From an uncultured Clostridia bacterium (lineage in GTDB: Bacteria > Bacillota > Clostridia > TANB77 > CAG-508), in NCBI GenBank assembly GCA_947630065.1, contig CANRGE010000010.1, forward strand, positions 1 to 48,076: a stretch of 48,076 nt of DNA. The letters run 5' to 3'. Every line of letters begins with the position of its first letter. Position 1 is the first letter of the stretch. The notes beneath the pieces are model-generated. The model did no database searches. It saw nothing but the letters and a program-made list of their open reading frames with translations, and was not told the DNA's origin. Positions 16,940 to 26,708 of the stretch are shown here, in pieces. Both the position numbers and the translations under genes were made by a program.

Positions 16940-18403
16940 TTAATTTATATTTGTCTCTTTTGTTGGTATTCTTATAACGACTTCTGTTCCTTTTCCTTGC
17001 TCACTTTTTATATCTATACTTCCATTATTTTGAGTTAATATTTCTTTTGCTATAGATAGACCTAATCCTGTTCCTCCCATTTCTCTCGTTCTAGCTTTGT
17101 CTACTCTATAAAATCTTTCATATATCCTATTTAAATCCGCTTCTGGGATACCTATTCCATTGTCAATTATTTTTATATATGCATCATTATAAACAAATCC
17201 TACATATATTTTTATTTTTCCATTGTCTTGTGTATATTTAATACTATTGGTTAATATATTTAATACAACTCTTTCTATTCCATCTTTATCAGCATATACT
17301 AATGGAACATTAGCAGTAACAAAACATTCTGCTTCATGGTGTTTAGCATTTATTTGTGGTTGTACTTTTTCTTGACACTTTTTAACTAGTTCGCCTAAAT
17401 CGAATTCTTCCTTTTTTACATTTGTTTGATTAGAATCAAATCTTGATAATGTTAATAAATCTGTAACTAATTTCGCCATACGCCTTGCTTCTGTAGCTAT
17501 TACATTTAAAAATTTATCTTGTGTTTGTTTATCATACTCACCTTCCAATAATGTATCTGCATATCCCATTATTGATGTTATAGGTGTTTTTAATTCATGA
17601 GATACATCTGCAACAAATTCTTTTCTCATATTATCTAGTTTTACATGTTCTGTAATATCTTGTATCATTACCATTACTCCAGATGGTCTATCATTTTCAT
17701 CTTTAAATGGCGCAAAAAACATATTTATACTTTTATCTCCTATTGTTACTCTTTGCTCTGATGAAGTCCAATTCTCTAGATATATTATTTTTTCCATATT
17801 TATATCTATATTTAGTTTTTCAAAAATTTGCTCAAAATTTTCGTCCTCTGGCATTATTCTTAAAAGTCTTGTTGCTGCTGGATTTACTAATATTATTTTT
17901 CCTGACATATTAAATGCTATTATTCCGTCTGTCATATGTAACAATATTGTTTCAATTTGATTTTTTTGTCTTGATACTTCTTTTAAATTTTCCTTTAATT
18001 CTGTAGTCATCATTCCAAATGCACTTACTAATTCATCTACTTCTGTTTTATTTTTTCCGTCTGTTAGATATTTTATTTCTGTTTCTTCTCCTGCTGCTAT
18101 TTTCTCTACATTTTTTATCAGCTTAGAAATTGGAGCTATGACTGCTCTTGTAAGAAATAGTCCTACTATCATAGATATTATTGTAAAAGCAGCTATAGCA
18201 ATAATAACTATAAGTTTTATTTGTTGTTCTTGTTGCTGTATTATATTAGACATTTCAATGGCATCATTTACAGAAATCATACTGTTTATTTGTTGATTTA
18301 CAGTATCCAATTGATATGTAAAGGCAAATCCCAAACCTGTTATTGTAATTATTCCTATTGCTAAAAATACTATAACAATTTTTAATTGTATACTTTTTAT
18401 CAT
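16940..18403 (-). CDS. WalK-like sensor histidine kinase
   Basis: The kinase has 487 residues: membrane segments at about 8-28 and 63-85, HAMP at 86-140, PAS at about 150-250, a phospho-acceptor domain with H269 in DVSHELKTP, and an ATPase domain from about 370 with DNGIGIP and GTGLGLSI. Domain order and sequence are those of WalK/PhoR kinases, but the loop between the membrane segments is only about 35 residues, so the large external sensor of Bacillus WalK is missing. The response regulator lies directly upstream. A role in cell-wall control is inferred by family. Confidence 0.88.
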   Translation of the reverse strand: MIKSIQLKIVIVFLAIGIITITGLGFAFTYQLDTVNQQINSMISVNDAIEMSNIIQQQEQQIKLIVIIAIAAFTIISMIVGLFLTRAVIAPISKLIKNVEKIAAGEETEIKYLTDGKNKTEVDELVSAFGMMTTELKENLKEVSRQKNQIETILLHMTDGIIAFNMSGKIILVNPAATRLLRIMPEDENFEQIFEKLNIDINMEKIIYLENWTSSEQRVTIGDKSINMFFAPFKDENDRPSGVMVMIQDITEHVKLDNMRKEFVADVSHELKTPITSIMGYADTLLEGEYDKQTQDKFLNVIATEARRMAKLVTDLLTLSRFDSNQTNVKKEEFDLGELVKKCQEKVQPQINAKHHEAECFVTANVPLVYADKDGIERVVLNILTNSIKYTQDNGKIKIYVGFVYNDAYIKIIDNGIGIPEADLNRIYERFYRVDKARTREMGGTGLGLSIAKEILTQNNGSIDIKSEQGKGTEVVIRIPTKETNIN

Positions 18404-18433
18404 TTTATTTTCATCTCCAAAAATTCATAATTT

Positions 18434-18487
18434 TAGGGCGTAATTTGCTATAAGTAATATTTTATCTTACAGCCGATTACGCCCCTA
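18434..18487. promoter_or_regulatory. Long-range hairpin between walR and walK genes
   Basis: TAGGGCGTAAT (18434-18444) pairs with ATTACGCCCCTA (18476-18487) with one bulged base, closing a 31-base loop. The stem is unusually G/C rich for this window. It lies in the 95-base gap between regulator and kinase and lacks a clear T run, so it may be an attenuator or an mRNA-processing structure rather than a terminator. Confidence 0.55.
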
Positions 18488-18498
18488 TCTCTAATTAT

Positions 18499-19233
18499 TT
18501 ATTTTGTAGCAATATAATATCCTACTCCTCTTTTTGTAATTAAAATTTTAGGTGCAGATGTATCTTTTTCTATTTTTTCTCTTATTCTTCTTACTGTTAC
18601 ATCAACTGTTCTTATATCACCATAATATTCGTAACCCCATACTTTTTCTAATAAAACCTCTCTGGTTATTACTTGTCCTGGTTGATTTGCTAAATATTTT
18701 AATACTTCAAATTCTCTTAATGTTAAATCTACTACTTCATCTTTAACTCTTACTTCGAACTTGTCTAAGTCCAAACTTAAGTCTCCAACAATTATTTTGT
18801 TTTTATTATCTTGTTTTGCGTCATCTTCTTTTGGATTTGCAGTAACTTCAGCTTTTCTTAAATTAGCTTTTATTCTTGCCATTAATTCTCTTACACTAAA
18901 TGGTTTTGTAACATAATCATCTGCTCCAAGTTCCAATCCTAAAATTTTATCTATTTCCTCGTCTTTTGCTGTTAACATTAATATTGGCACATTTAATGTA
19001 TGTCTTATTCTTTTACAAACTGCTAGTCCATCCATTTTTGGAAGCATTATGTCTAATAATATTAAATCTGGTTTTTGATTTAATGCTATATCTACTGCTG
19101 TAAGTCCATCATTTGCTTGTAGTGTATTATATCCTTCTTTTTCTAAATTATATACTAATATATCAACAATATGTTGTTCATCGTCTACTATAAGTATGGT
19201 TTTCTTGTCTTTATCTATTACTTCTTCTTCCAT
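18499..19233 (-). CDS. WalR-like response regulator
   Basis: This OmpR-type regulator has 244 residues. The receiver domain has phospho-acceptor D61 in LLDIMLPKMDG, followed by KPFSVREL, and a C-terminal winged helix ends in KRGVGYYIA. REFEVLKYLANQPGQVITREVLLEKVWGYEYYGD is close to WalR/YycF (shown here in prose as one continuous helix-turn-helix region at about 175-208). It is followed by the kinase after 95 bases. The rest of the usual wal operon (yycH, yycI, htrA) is not here. Confidence 0.88.
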   Translation of the reverse strand: MEEEVIDKDKKTILIVDDEQHIVDILVYNLEKEGYNTLQANDGLTAVDIALNQKPDLILLDIMLPKMDGLAVCKRIRHTLNVPILMLTAKDEEIDKILGLELGADDYVTKPFSVRELMARIKANLRKAEVTANPKEDDAKQDNKNKIIVGDLSLDLDKFEVRVKDEVVDLTLREFEVLKYLANQPGQVITREVLLEKVWGYEYYGDIRTVDVTVRRIREKIEKDTSAPKILITKRGVGYYIATK

Positions 19234-19373
19234 GAAAGTTCCACCTTCCTTGTTTTATAATATCCAAATTTATTGTAAAATTTTCTATTACAACATAAAA
19301 TATATCATAATTATATTTTTTACACAAGATATTTTTTAAATTTATTTAGAGATTATGGTAATATAGCAAATCT

Positions 19374-19524
19374 AGTAGTAATAATAAGCTAAAAAATTCC
19401 GTTCTCCAAGGCGTTTAAGACTTGTTGGTTTTAAGAAGTGAAGAGACACACTATTCTCAGCAAAAGCATTATGGCGCTGTCGCTTCTCAGGGTCGAACTC
19501 GTTTTTTATCTTATTATTACTACT
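19374..19524. ncRNA. Candidate structured RNA closed by a 23-bp stem
   Basis: Arms 19374-19396 and 19502-19524 pair over 23 bases with one mismatch. Inside, AGAAGTGA (19434-19441) pairs with TCGCTTCT (19480-19487) with one G-U, leaving a large internal bubble. The interior is much richer in G+C than the flanks and has no open frame. Closing stem, central bubble and apical stem recall 6S RNA, but length (about 150) and sequence do not let me name it. Terminal inverted repeats of a small mobile unit would look similar. Strand is undetermined. The rest of the gap 19234-19572 holds nothing else that I can see. Confidence 0.45.
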
Positions 19525-19572
19525 GTTTTAATTAATTAGTTTTTATCTTCATTAATTATTTAGTACCAGCTA

Positions 19573-21184
19573 TTATCTTTCTTCAAACCAATCCATGTTT
19601 GGTTTATTTTCTGTTTTAAATAGTCTCATTCTTCCTTCTTCTTTTACACTTGCATTTAAAACTTTTTCTTGTTGTCTTAAAAAGTTAACCGCTTCTTCTA
19701 TTCTTTTTTCATCTATTCCTTCTAATCTTAAAATTGGACCCACTAAAAATGCGCAATAACTATTTACATCATCTAATTCATTATCTTCATTATACTCAGA
19801 TAATTCTTTTATTTTTTTGCTATTATCCTCTATATATATTGGTTCACTTTGCTTATATTTTTTTAGTTTTTGTTTGCATACCTCAAAACCTAAAACCTCT
19901 TGCTTATTTAGTATTTTCGTTATTTCGTGTTTTATTCTTTCAACTTGTTCTTGTGTTTTTACTTTAATTGTTATACATTCTTTAGCGTTTTTAGCTCTTA
20001 ATGCTTGTATTTCCTCATCTTTTTTATTCTCATCTATTAAATATTTTACATTTTTTATATATTCTTTTTCTTCTTCGCTATATTCAGATTGTTCACTATT
20101 TTTAGGATCTAATGTATTTATTGCAATATTTATTAATCCATTATTAGATGGCATTAATAACAATGCTATTTGTTTTATTTCTTCGTCCTGAGAATTTCTA
20201 ATTATATCTATAAGACCATTATACCATAATATGTCTGTTCCTTTTATATATTCATTTATGTCAATTTCTTTTATATCTTTGCTTGTAAATTGTTTTAAAT
20301 ATCTTCTTAAACTATCTGCCTGTGTACATTTTTCAGCTAATAATATTTTATTTATAAAATATTGTGGTACATATTCTAACATCTTTCTTTTTGGGCTGTG
20401 ATATTCATTTTCATACATATTTTCTCTAATATTTAAAAACTGTTTTATATATTTTAAATCTTCATCTTTATATGTATAAATGTTTTCAATATTTTTATTT
20501 ACTTTTGTTTGACTTAAATTAGTATCTTCATTAATTTTACTTATTATTCCGTTTTCCTGTTCTCTGCCCACATATAATCTATCTCGTACAAGAAAATCCT
20601 CTCTATCAAAGTCTATACTTCCTTCACATAATAATTCCATTTCTCCTAAGTATTTTCCTGTCCAACCGTGCTTTTTTCATTGCTGTAGATAATTCTATAT
20701 TTTGCTCTATTATTTTATCTCCAATTAATTCATGATTACAATCTTTATTTCCAACAACATCTTCTAATACATGAGACAACATACTATGTCCAACATCATG
20801 TACTCCCATAAATATTATTGTATTAATAAGTTCTTGTTTTTTGTTGTTTTCTTCTATATATTTTTTCCAATCTTCATCTTTATATTTAACAGCAATAAAT
20901 TCTATTGCCCTTCTATATGCTCCCTTACAATGCTCTAATCTAGTATGATATACATTTTCTGAATTTACTATAACAGTACCTAATTGTAATATTCTTTGTA
21001 GTCTTTGCATTGGCTTTGTATTAAATATATCTGCAATTTCTTTAGTATAATAAATATATGGTTCGTTATAAGTATGTGCCATAGAAATATCAAGTTCTTC
21101 TAATAGTTCCACATCTTCTTTTTCATATAACCATTCAAATACTTCTTTATATTCATTTTTTGTTATTTCTATAAATTGTTCCAT
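19573..21184 (-). CDS. HD-domain phosphohydrolase, needs +1 shift at CGG 20668
   Basis: This is an HD-superfamily (dGTPase/SAMHD1-like) phosphohydrolase of about 536 residues. The first part carries QRLQRILQLG, YHTRLEHCKGA and the metal-binding HDVGHSMLSHVLED with a following NHELIGDKII. The second part opens with MELLCEGSIDFDRED, matching the Asp/Arg region that follows in these enzymes. The parts are in different frames; skipping C20668 joins them as AMKKA-GWTGKYLGEMELL. In the unshifted frame translation ends after about twenty codons. The ATG at 21184 fits GGAAG better than the TTG at 21193. The second half is long and charged and otherwise unrecognised. Substrate is unknown. Confidence 0.8.
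20666..20668 (-). other. CGG +1 recoding site in HD phosphohydrolase
   Basis: The minus strand zero frame reads AAA AAA GCA CGG TTG. Skipping the C gives GCA GGT TGG ACA GGA and an open frame of 364 codons. The inserted residue is glycine. A six-A run lies just upstream, so an ordinary indel there is the competing explanation for this site alone. Confidence 0.7.
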
Positions 21185-21255
21185 AATATTCAACTTCCTT
21201 TTTTTCTTGTTTTATAATATAACACATTATTACATTTTATGCTATAGTTTTATAA

Positions 21256-21298
21256 AATTTAATAGCAACTAACAATTATTGCTAGCTGCTATTAAATT
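21256..21298 (-). terminator. Hairpin downstream of the lipase gene
   Basis: A 12-bp perfect stem (21256-21267 with 21287-21298) with a 19-base loop lies between the lipase gene and the HD gene. The T run is weak. A second hairpin, GGCGATT with AATCGCC near 21335-21350, lies closer to the lipase stop. Confidence 0.5.
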
Positions 21299-21413
21299 AT
21301 TTTAGCTATTTCTCCGAAGAGCGGGCGATTAAAATCGCCTCTACATTTATTGGGCTTATCTTGGTAGACATTTCTTTATTTTTCTATAGATATCTTACTT
21401 TTTGGCTGTCTCA

Positions 21414-22358
21414 TTATTTGCTATTATTCTGGTTATTTTTCAATTTTTCACCTATCCAATTAAATATTACAAAATACACTTCTTCTTTATTAAGTTCATT
21501 TATTAATTCGTGTCGTGCATCTCTAAATAGTCTAATTTGTACATCTTTTAATCCTGCTTTTTCTAGCATATTAAAAACTCTTATTACACCTTTCCCCATC
21601 CCACCTACTGGGTCTTTATCTCCAGAAATAAGTAGTATTGGAACATCTAGTGTCTTATTTATGTTTTTTTGTTTTGATAAATAATATGTTCCTTTTAGTA
21701 AATTATAGTAACCATTTATAGTAAAGTTGAAACCACATTTTGCATCTTTGGAACGCTCTTGAATTTCTTCTTCATTTCGTGTTGTCCAATCTGCTCTAGT
21801 TTTATTTGGTTTAAATTTTCTGTTAAAAGAACCTATTACTAAATATTGTATTAATTTGCTTCTATATTTTTCTCCTTTTATTACTCCTATTATTTTGCAT
21901 AAAATTTGTCCTGTTATTAATCCTATTTTTTGACCACTAGTTCCACATAAAATTACTCCATTTAAGTCATCTTTATATTTTGTTAAATACGTACGTACAA
22001 CTAAGGACCCCATACTATGTGCAAAAATTATATATGGCAAATCTGGATATTCTTCTTTAATTTTATTTTGAAAAATATGTACATCTTCTGCTAAATGTTC
22101 CCATCCATTTTCTTTTGCGAAATATCCTAATTCTTCACTTGTTTTTGCTGTATCACCATGTCCTAAATGATCATGTCCTACAACAATATAGCCATATTTA
22201 GCAAGCATATTTGCAAATTCATCATATCTTCCAATATGTTCTTGCATTCCATGAACAAGTTGAATTACTCCATTATATTTTTCTATATTTTCATTTATCC
22301 ATTTTTTTGCATGTACTTGTTTTCCTGTTGAAGATGTAAAATAAAACTCTTCTACCAT
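21414..22358 (-). CDS. Alpha/beta hydrolase, monoacylglycerol-lipase-like
   Basis: This serine hydrolase of the lysophospholipase/monoglyceride lipase group has 314 residues. Visible parts are the oxyanion region LVHGMQEHIGRY (about 34-45), GHDHLGHGDT (61-70), nucleophile S115 in AHSMGS, the acid in LISGDKDPVGG (about 246-248) and H282 in RDARHELINE. No signal peptide is seen, so it should be cytoplasmic. It follows the oxidoreductase gene by 18 bases on the same strand, but no functional link is obvious. The family is firm; the substrate is inferred. Confidence 0.87.
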   Translation of the reverse strand: MVEEFYFTSSTGKQVHAKKWINENIEKYNGVIQLVHGMQEHIGRYDEFANMLAKYGYIVVGHDHLGHGDTAKTSEELGYFAKENGWEHLAEDVHIFQNKIKEEYPDLPYIIFAHSMGSLVVRTYLTKYKDDLNGVILCGTSGQKIGLITGQILCKIIGVIKGEKYRSKLIQYLVIGSFNRKFKPNKTRADWTTRNEEEIQERSKDAKCGFNFTINGYYNLLKGTYYLSKQKNINKTLDVPILLISGDKDPVGGMGKGVIRVFNMLEKAGLKDVQIRLFRDARHELINELNKEEVYFVIFNWIGEKLKNNQNNSK

Positions 22359-22376
22359 TTATATCTCCTTATCTTT

Positions 22377-23633
22377 TTAATTAGATTTTTTTAAATACTC
22401 TATTATAGATTTTGCCGCTTCTCTTCCAGAACGACTTGCCCATGCCACTGTTGCTTTAGTTCCACTTAAATCTCCTCCTGCAAATATTCCTTTTTTAGAT
22501 GTCATATAGTTTTCGTCTATTTGTATGTACCCTTTTTTAGTTAAATTAACTCCTAATGATGATACTATTTTTTGTTCTGTTTGTGAACCAATTGCCATTA
22601 TTACATAGTCTATGTCCATAATATAATTACTATTTTCTATGTCTTGTGGAACTAATCTAGTCTCTCCTTCTTTTTGTACTAACTCTGTTTTTATACATTC
22701 TATTTTTTCTACTTTTTTGTCTCCAATTATTTTTACTATATTATTTTGAAATAAAAATTCTATTCCCTCATTTTTTGCATCTTCTATTTCTTTTTTCTCT
22801 GCTGGCATTTGCTCTTCTGCTCGTCTGTATATTACAAATACATATTTTGCTCCTAATTTTTTTATAGTTCTTGCAGTATCCATAGCCACATTTCCTCCGC
22901 CTATTACTGCTACTGGTTTATTTTTAAATTCTGGAAATTTTTTATTTTCTAATAATTCGTTTCCTCCATAAACTCCTTCTAATTCTTCTCCTTGTATATT
23001 CATTTTTGATGATATATTTGCTCCAAATGCTAAAAATACTGCATCATATTTATTATATATTTCTTCTAAAGTGTAATCCTTTCCTAATTCCTTATTTAGT
23101 TTTACTCCTATTCCTAATTCTAATATTTTATCAATTTGTTTTTGTACAATTTCTTGTGGTAATCTAAATTCTGGAATACCGTGAACTAATATTCCTCCTA
23201 ATTTATTATATTTTTCATATATAGTAACTTTATAGCCATTTCTTGCAAGTTCTGCTGCTGCAGAAATTCCACATGGCCCTCCACCTATTATAGCTATTTT
23301 TTTATCTTGTTTTTTATCTGTATATTTATTAATTTTATAATTTTTTTCTATTCCTAAATCTCCTATAAATGCTTCCAGGTCACCTATTGTTACAGACTCG
23401 CCTTTTATTCCTCGTACACATCCACCTTCGCATTGACTTTTATGAGGACATATTCTACCACATATTGGCTGTAACACTGTTGTTTCTAGTAATTTATTAT
23501 ATGCTGATTTATAGTCGTTCTCTTTTATATATCTTATAAATTCAGTAATGTCATTTCCTAATGGACAATTCTGTTGACATTTTTTAATTTTACAACCCAA
23601 ACAATAATTAGCTTTTTCATTTATATTTTCCAT
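22377..23633 (-). CDS. GltD-like NAD(P)/FAD oxidoreductase
   Basis: The 418-residue flavoprotein resembles glutamate synthase small subunits and related electron-bifurcating partners. The N-terminus binds Fe-S clusters through CLGCKIKKCQQNCP and CGRICPHKSQCEGGC. The FAD motif is GGGPCGISAAAELA (about 117-130), the NAD(P) motif IGGGNVAMDTA (about 243), and the C-terminal GIFAGGDLSG is typical. The large subunit (GltB) is absent here, so it probably acts with another partner or alone. The call as a GltD-like protein is firm; the reaction is not known. Confidence 0.87.
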   Translation of the reverse strand: MENINEKANYCLGCKIKKCQQNCPLGNDITEFIRYIKENDYKSAYNKLLETTVLQPICGRICPHKSQCEGGCVRGIKGESVTIGDLEAFIGDLGIEKNYKINKYTDKKQDKKIAIIGGGPCGISAAAELARNGYKVTIYEKYNKLGGILVHGIPEFRLPQEIVQKQIDKILELGIGVKLNKELGKDYTLEEIYNKYDAVFLAFGANISSKMNIQGEELEGVYGGNELLENKKFPEFKNKPVAVIGGGNVAMDTARTIKKLGAKYVFVIYRRAEEQMPAEKKEIEDAKNEGIEFLFQNNIVKIIGDKKVEKIECIKTELVQKEGETRLVPQDIENSNYIMDIDYVIMAIGSQTEQKIVSSLGVNLTKKGYIQIDENYMTSKKGIFAGGDLSGTKATVAWASRSGREAAKSIIEYLKKSN

Positions 23634-23750
23634 TTTAATAGTCCTTTCTTCATGTATTTTTTACTTGATATTTTTAACTTTCCTTATGATTTTATTGTGA
23701 AATATATATTTTTGTCAATTTTTTAAACTTATTAGTTTTTACCACAAATG

Positions 23751-24296
23751 TTATTTTTTTATACACTCATCATATATAGATTTTAAATTTTTCTTTGTTA
23801 GAGTTTTTGGTATTCCTTCTTTTGCTACTTGTTCATACACAATGTCTAACATTTTTATTAATTTAGGATTCAATGGACAAGTTTGTTTTTGTTTTGTCCA
23901 ATATTTAAGTTGGTGTTCTTGAGTCCAATTTTTTCCCTCATATACGATACCAGCAGATAATTGGTCACAAATCATTTCACATACATATTTAAAAGGCATT
24001 ATTGGTCGTGGAACTGGTGCTACATCATCATTCCAATATTCTGGATGATGTCTGTTTCTTCCTTTATGATGAAGCCATGCTTGTGAATATCCTTTTTCAC
24101 TTTTTTCTTTAGTTATTGGGCTTCCTTTCCCTTGTGCAAAATATTTAACACTTGGTATAAATTCTGATGGACTAAATTTTGATAGGTCATGTACTAACCC
24201 CCTCCATATAATTCCAACTTTGCAACATAATTTAAAAACTAACCATTTATGATGTAATACCACTCCTATATGTTTAAAAATATTTTTTACTACCAT
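23751..24296 (-). CDS. DUF5662 family protein
   Basis: This 181-residue protein of unknown function belongs to a family common in gut Firmicutes and their phages. Conserved-looking marks are LVHDLSKFSPSEF (about 34-46), AWLHHKGRNRHHPEYW (about 73-88) and the cysteine CDQLSAG. The many histidines suggest metal binding, but that is inference. Its start lies one base after the stop of the glycosylase gene, so the two are co-transcribed. Confidence 0.75.
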   Translation of the reverse strand: MVVKNIFKHIGVVLHHKWLVFKLCCKVGIIWRGLVHDLSKFSPSEFIPSVKYFAQGKGSPITKEKSEKGYSQAWLHHKGRNRHHPEYWNDDVAPVPRPIMPFKYVCEMICDQLSAGIVYEGKNWTQEHQLKYWTKQKQTCPLNPKLIKMLDIVYEQVAKEGIPKTLTKKNLKSIYDECIKK

Positions 24297-24297
24297 A

Positions 24298-24861
24298 CTA
24301 TACTTCCTTTATTTCTTCTAATTTTTGTTTTACTTGTTTTAAGTCTTTCCAAAATTCAATCTTCTTATTTTCATCTCTTAGTAAAGCTGCTGGATGCCAT
24401 GTTGGCATATATAATATGTTCTTTCTTTCTACCCATTTACCTCTTGAAGATGTTATTCCATATTCTTTTCCTAAAATATTTTTTAAAGCTACACTACCTA
24501 ATAACACTATTATTTTAGGTTTTACTAGAATTACTTGGTTTCTTAAATAATTTAAACATGCCTCTGCTTCATCATCTTCTGGATTTCTATTTGCTGGTGG
24601 TCTACATTTTACTATATTTGCAATATATACTTCATCCCTATTTATTTGTAGCCCCATAAATGCCATATCCATTAGTTTTCCAGCTTTTCCTACAAAAGGT
24701 TTTCCTTGTAAATCTTCATCTGCTCCTGGTCCTTCTCCAATAAACATTAAATCTGCATTTTTATTTCCTGTTCCAAATACAATATTTGTTCTTGTAGTAC
24801 ATAATTTGCACAATTTACAATTTTGTATGCTGTTTTCTAATTCTTCCCAGTTATCGTACAT
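24298..24861 (-). CDS. Family 4 uracil-DNA glycosylase
   Basis: This enzyme removes uracil from DNA. The 187 residues carry the Fe-S cysteines C15 and C18 with two more cysteines near KCRPPANRNP and EACLNYL. The active-site motif is GEGPGADEDLQGKPFVG (about 38-54), and the C-terminal HPAALLR is present. It lies 16 bases after the LD-carboxypeptidase gene and overlaps by spacing with DUF5662. The call is secure. Confidence 0.93.
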   Translation of the reverse strand: MYDNWEELENSIQNCKLCKLCTTRTNIVFGTGNKNADLMFIGEGPGADEDLQGKPFVGKAGKLMDMAFMGLQINRDEVYIANIVKCRPPANRNPEDDEAEACLNYLRNQVILVKPKIIVLLGSVALKNILGKEYGITSSRGKWVERKNILYMPTWHPAALLRDENKKIEFWKDLKQVKQKLEEIKEV

Positions 24862-24877
24862 TTTTTACTCCTTTATT

Positions 24878-25795
24878 TTATATTACACAATCCTCTAATA
24901 ATTCTATTTTTATTTTTTTATCTGTATCTATTTTTGCTTTTACTCCTATTGGTATAACTGTTTTTCTTTCACAATGTCCAAAATTATTTGATTTTATTAT
25001 TGGAAATTGATATTCATTTTCTAGTACATCTAATACTATTTTTTCTAATGATATTTTACTATCATGTTCATAATTACCAATCCATAATCCTTGTATATCT
25101 TCAAAAACTCCATTTTGTTTCATTTTATATAAATAATGACTAATCATACCTGGTGAAGATTCATACCCTAAATCCTCTATAAACATTATTTTATTTTTAA
25201 AGTTTACATTATACTTTCCACAAACTAAATCTGATAATAAATTCAAATTTCCGCCTATAAGCTCTCCCTCAGCTTGTCCTTGTTTTATTGTAATATATTC
25301 ATCATCATCTGTTCCTAATTGTAAATTTTTATCTACAAATCTTTTTATTAATTCATTATATGAGTAATTTGTTTCCCATGAAGTTAGAGATTTAAAAGTA
25401 GGTCCATGAAATGTAACTAATCCCGTTTTTTCATTTATTATATTAATTAGTGAAGTTGAATCACTAAAACCACATATAATTTTAGGATTATTTTTTATTA
25501 TTTCAAAATCTAAATATTCAAAAGTTGAATTTGAATTTTCTCCTCCTGTAGCACATAAAATTGCCTTTATATTGCTATTTTCAAACATTCTGTTTATATC
25601 TTCTGCTTTTTCTTTTGCTGTTGCACTATATCCTAATGTATTTGAAAAAGCATTTTTAGAAAATTGTATTTTAAACCCTGCTCGTTCTAATAATAAAATT
25701 GAATTATTTATATCCTCCAATTTTTCAGAAACTATAGGTGCAGATGGTGCTATTACACCTATTGTATCTTGTTTATTTAATTTTTGTGCTTTCAT
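24878..25795 (-). CDS. LD-carboxypeptidase (peptidase family S66)
   Basis: The family removes the terminal D-residue from tetrapeptides in peptidoglycan recycling, or cleaves microcin-like peptide nucleotides (MccF). The 305 residues start with TIGVIAPSAP. The nucleophile serine is in CGFSDST (about 125) followed by GLVTFHGP, with later catalytic Glu and His regions in MFIEDLGYESSPGM and FGHCERKTVIPIG. The ATG at 25795 has GGAGG five bases upstream. It sits in the repair-gene cluster but has no obvious link to it. Confidence 0.88.
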   Translation of the reverse strand: MKAQKLNKQDTIGVIAPSAPIVSEKLEDINNSILLLERAGFKIQFSKNAFSNTLGYSATAKEKAEDINRMFENSNIKAILCATGGENSNSTFEYLDFEIIKNNPKIICGFSDSTSLINIINEKTGLVTFHGPTFKSLTSWETNYSYNELIKRFVDKNLQLGTDDDEYITIKQGQAEGELIGGNLNLLSDLVCGKYNVNFKNKIMFIEDLGYESSPGMISHYLYKMKQNGVFEDIQGLWIGNYEHDSKISLEKIVLDVLENEYQFPIIKSNNFGHCERKTVIPIGVKAKIDTDKKIKIELLEDCVI

Positions 25796-25824
25796 TCATA
25801 CCTCCAACTTAAATAAAATTATAA

Positions 25825-26640
25825 TTACATACACATAATTGCTGTATTTCTTCCAGCCTTTTCTCCTTTTGCTCTATATGAATGCATATAATTACTATTA
25901 CATACTGTGCATATTTTGCTATCTATAATATTATCTTCCTTTAATCCAGCTTCTTTTAATAAATTAATATTTATTAATGTTGTATCAATTTTATAATTTT
26001 CTTTTTCTCTTTTTATTATATTTTGTAAGTCAGACATATAACTAAATTCTTTATAAAATAGTTCGTATACATCTTGTTTAACTTCAAAATGGCATTGTTT
26101 TATGCATGGACCAATACATGCTATTATGTTCTCTGGATTTGAATTGTATTCTTTTTTCATTTTTTCTATAGCAACTGTTGCAATTTTTTGTAAAGTACCT
26201 CTCCAACCTGAATGAATATTTCCTATTACTTTATTTTCCGTATCATATAATAATATTGGTGTACAATCTGCAAATCCTAATGATAAAGCTATGTTATTTT
26301 TATTTGTTAAAAGTCCATCTACATTTATATAAGTAGAAAATAAATCTATATCATCATTTTTAGCATTAATACACTCTACAATATTAGTATGTGTTTGTTT
26401 AGGTCTTACAATTTGTTTATAATTAATATTTAATTCAGCACATATTTTTTTATAATTTTCTATTAGTTTATCTTCGTTTCCAAGTATTGTTTTATTTCCA
26501 AAGGCATCAAAATTATTTGTACTTAATGTATAGCAATGTTTAATTTTATAGTCTAATAATTTTCTAAATTGTAAATATTCTATATCTTTTCCTTTTATAT
26601 GTATTATATTTTCATTAGACAAATCTATCATACTTTTCAC
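25825..26640 (-). CDS. YfiH/PgeF family purine nucleoside or peptidoglycan-editing enzyme
   Basis: These 271 residues match the multicopper-oxidase-like YfiH fold. Members are reported to have purine nucleoside phosphorylase/adenosine deaminase activity or to correct peptidoglycan precursors. Zinc-site motifs are IHSGWRGT (about 145-152) and CIGPCIKQCHFEV (about 176-188), with GFADCTP preceding. The start may be GTG 26640 or ATG 26631; no clear ribosome site decides. It follows addB by 68 bases. Confidence 0.87.
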   Translation of the reverse strand: MKSMIDLSNENIIHIKGKDIEYLQFRKLLDYKIKHCYTLSTNNFDAFGNKTILGNEDKLIENYKKICAELNINYKQIVRPKQTHTNIVECINAKNDDIDLFSTYINVDGLLTNKNNIALSLGFADCTPILLYDTENKVIGNIHSGWRGTLQKIATVAIEKMKKEYNSNPENIIACIGPCIKQCHFEVKQDVYELFYKEFSYMSDLQNIIKREKENYKIDTTLININLLKEAGLKEDNIIDSKICTVCNSNYMHSYRAKGEKAGRNTAIMCM

Positions 26641-26708
26641 ATTCCAATCTTTTTCATATAGTAGCTACGCAGTCTAACAACTCAATATGCTGATTCTTTT
26701 TCAACTTC

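Noticed and set aside
19374..19524. SRP RNA, tmRNA or RNase P RNA
   Set aside because: The conserved GGAAGCAGC-type, tag-peptide or P-RNA core motifs are not present.
20672..20677. Frameshift of the HD gene by slippage in its six-A run
   Set aside because: Possible for this gene alone (joining KKHGW), but the adjacent CGG gives an equally good join, KKAGW, and fits the six other sites.
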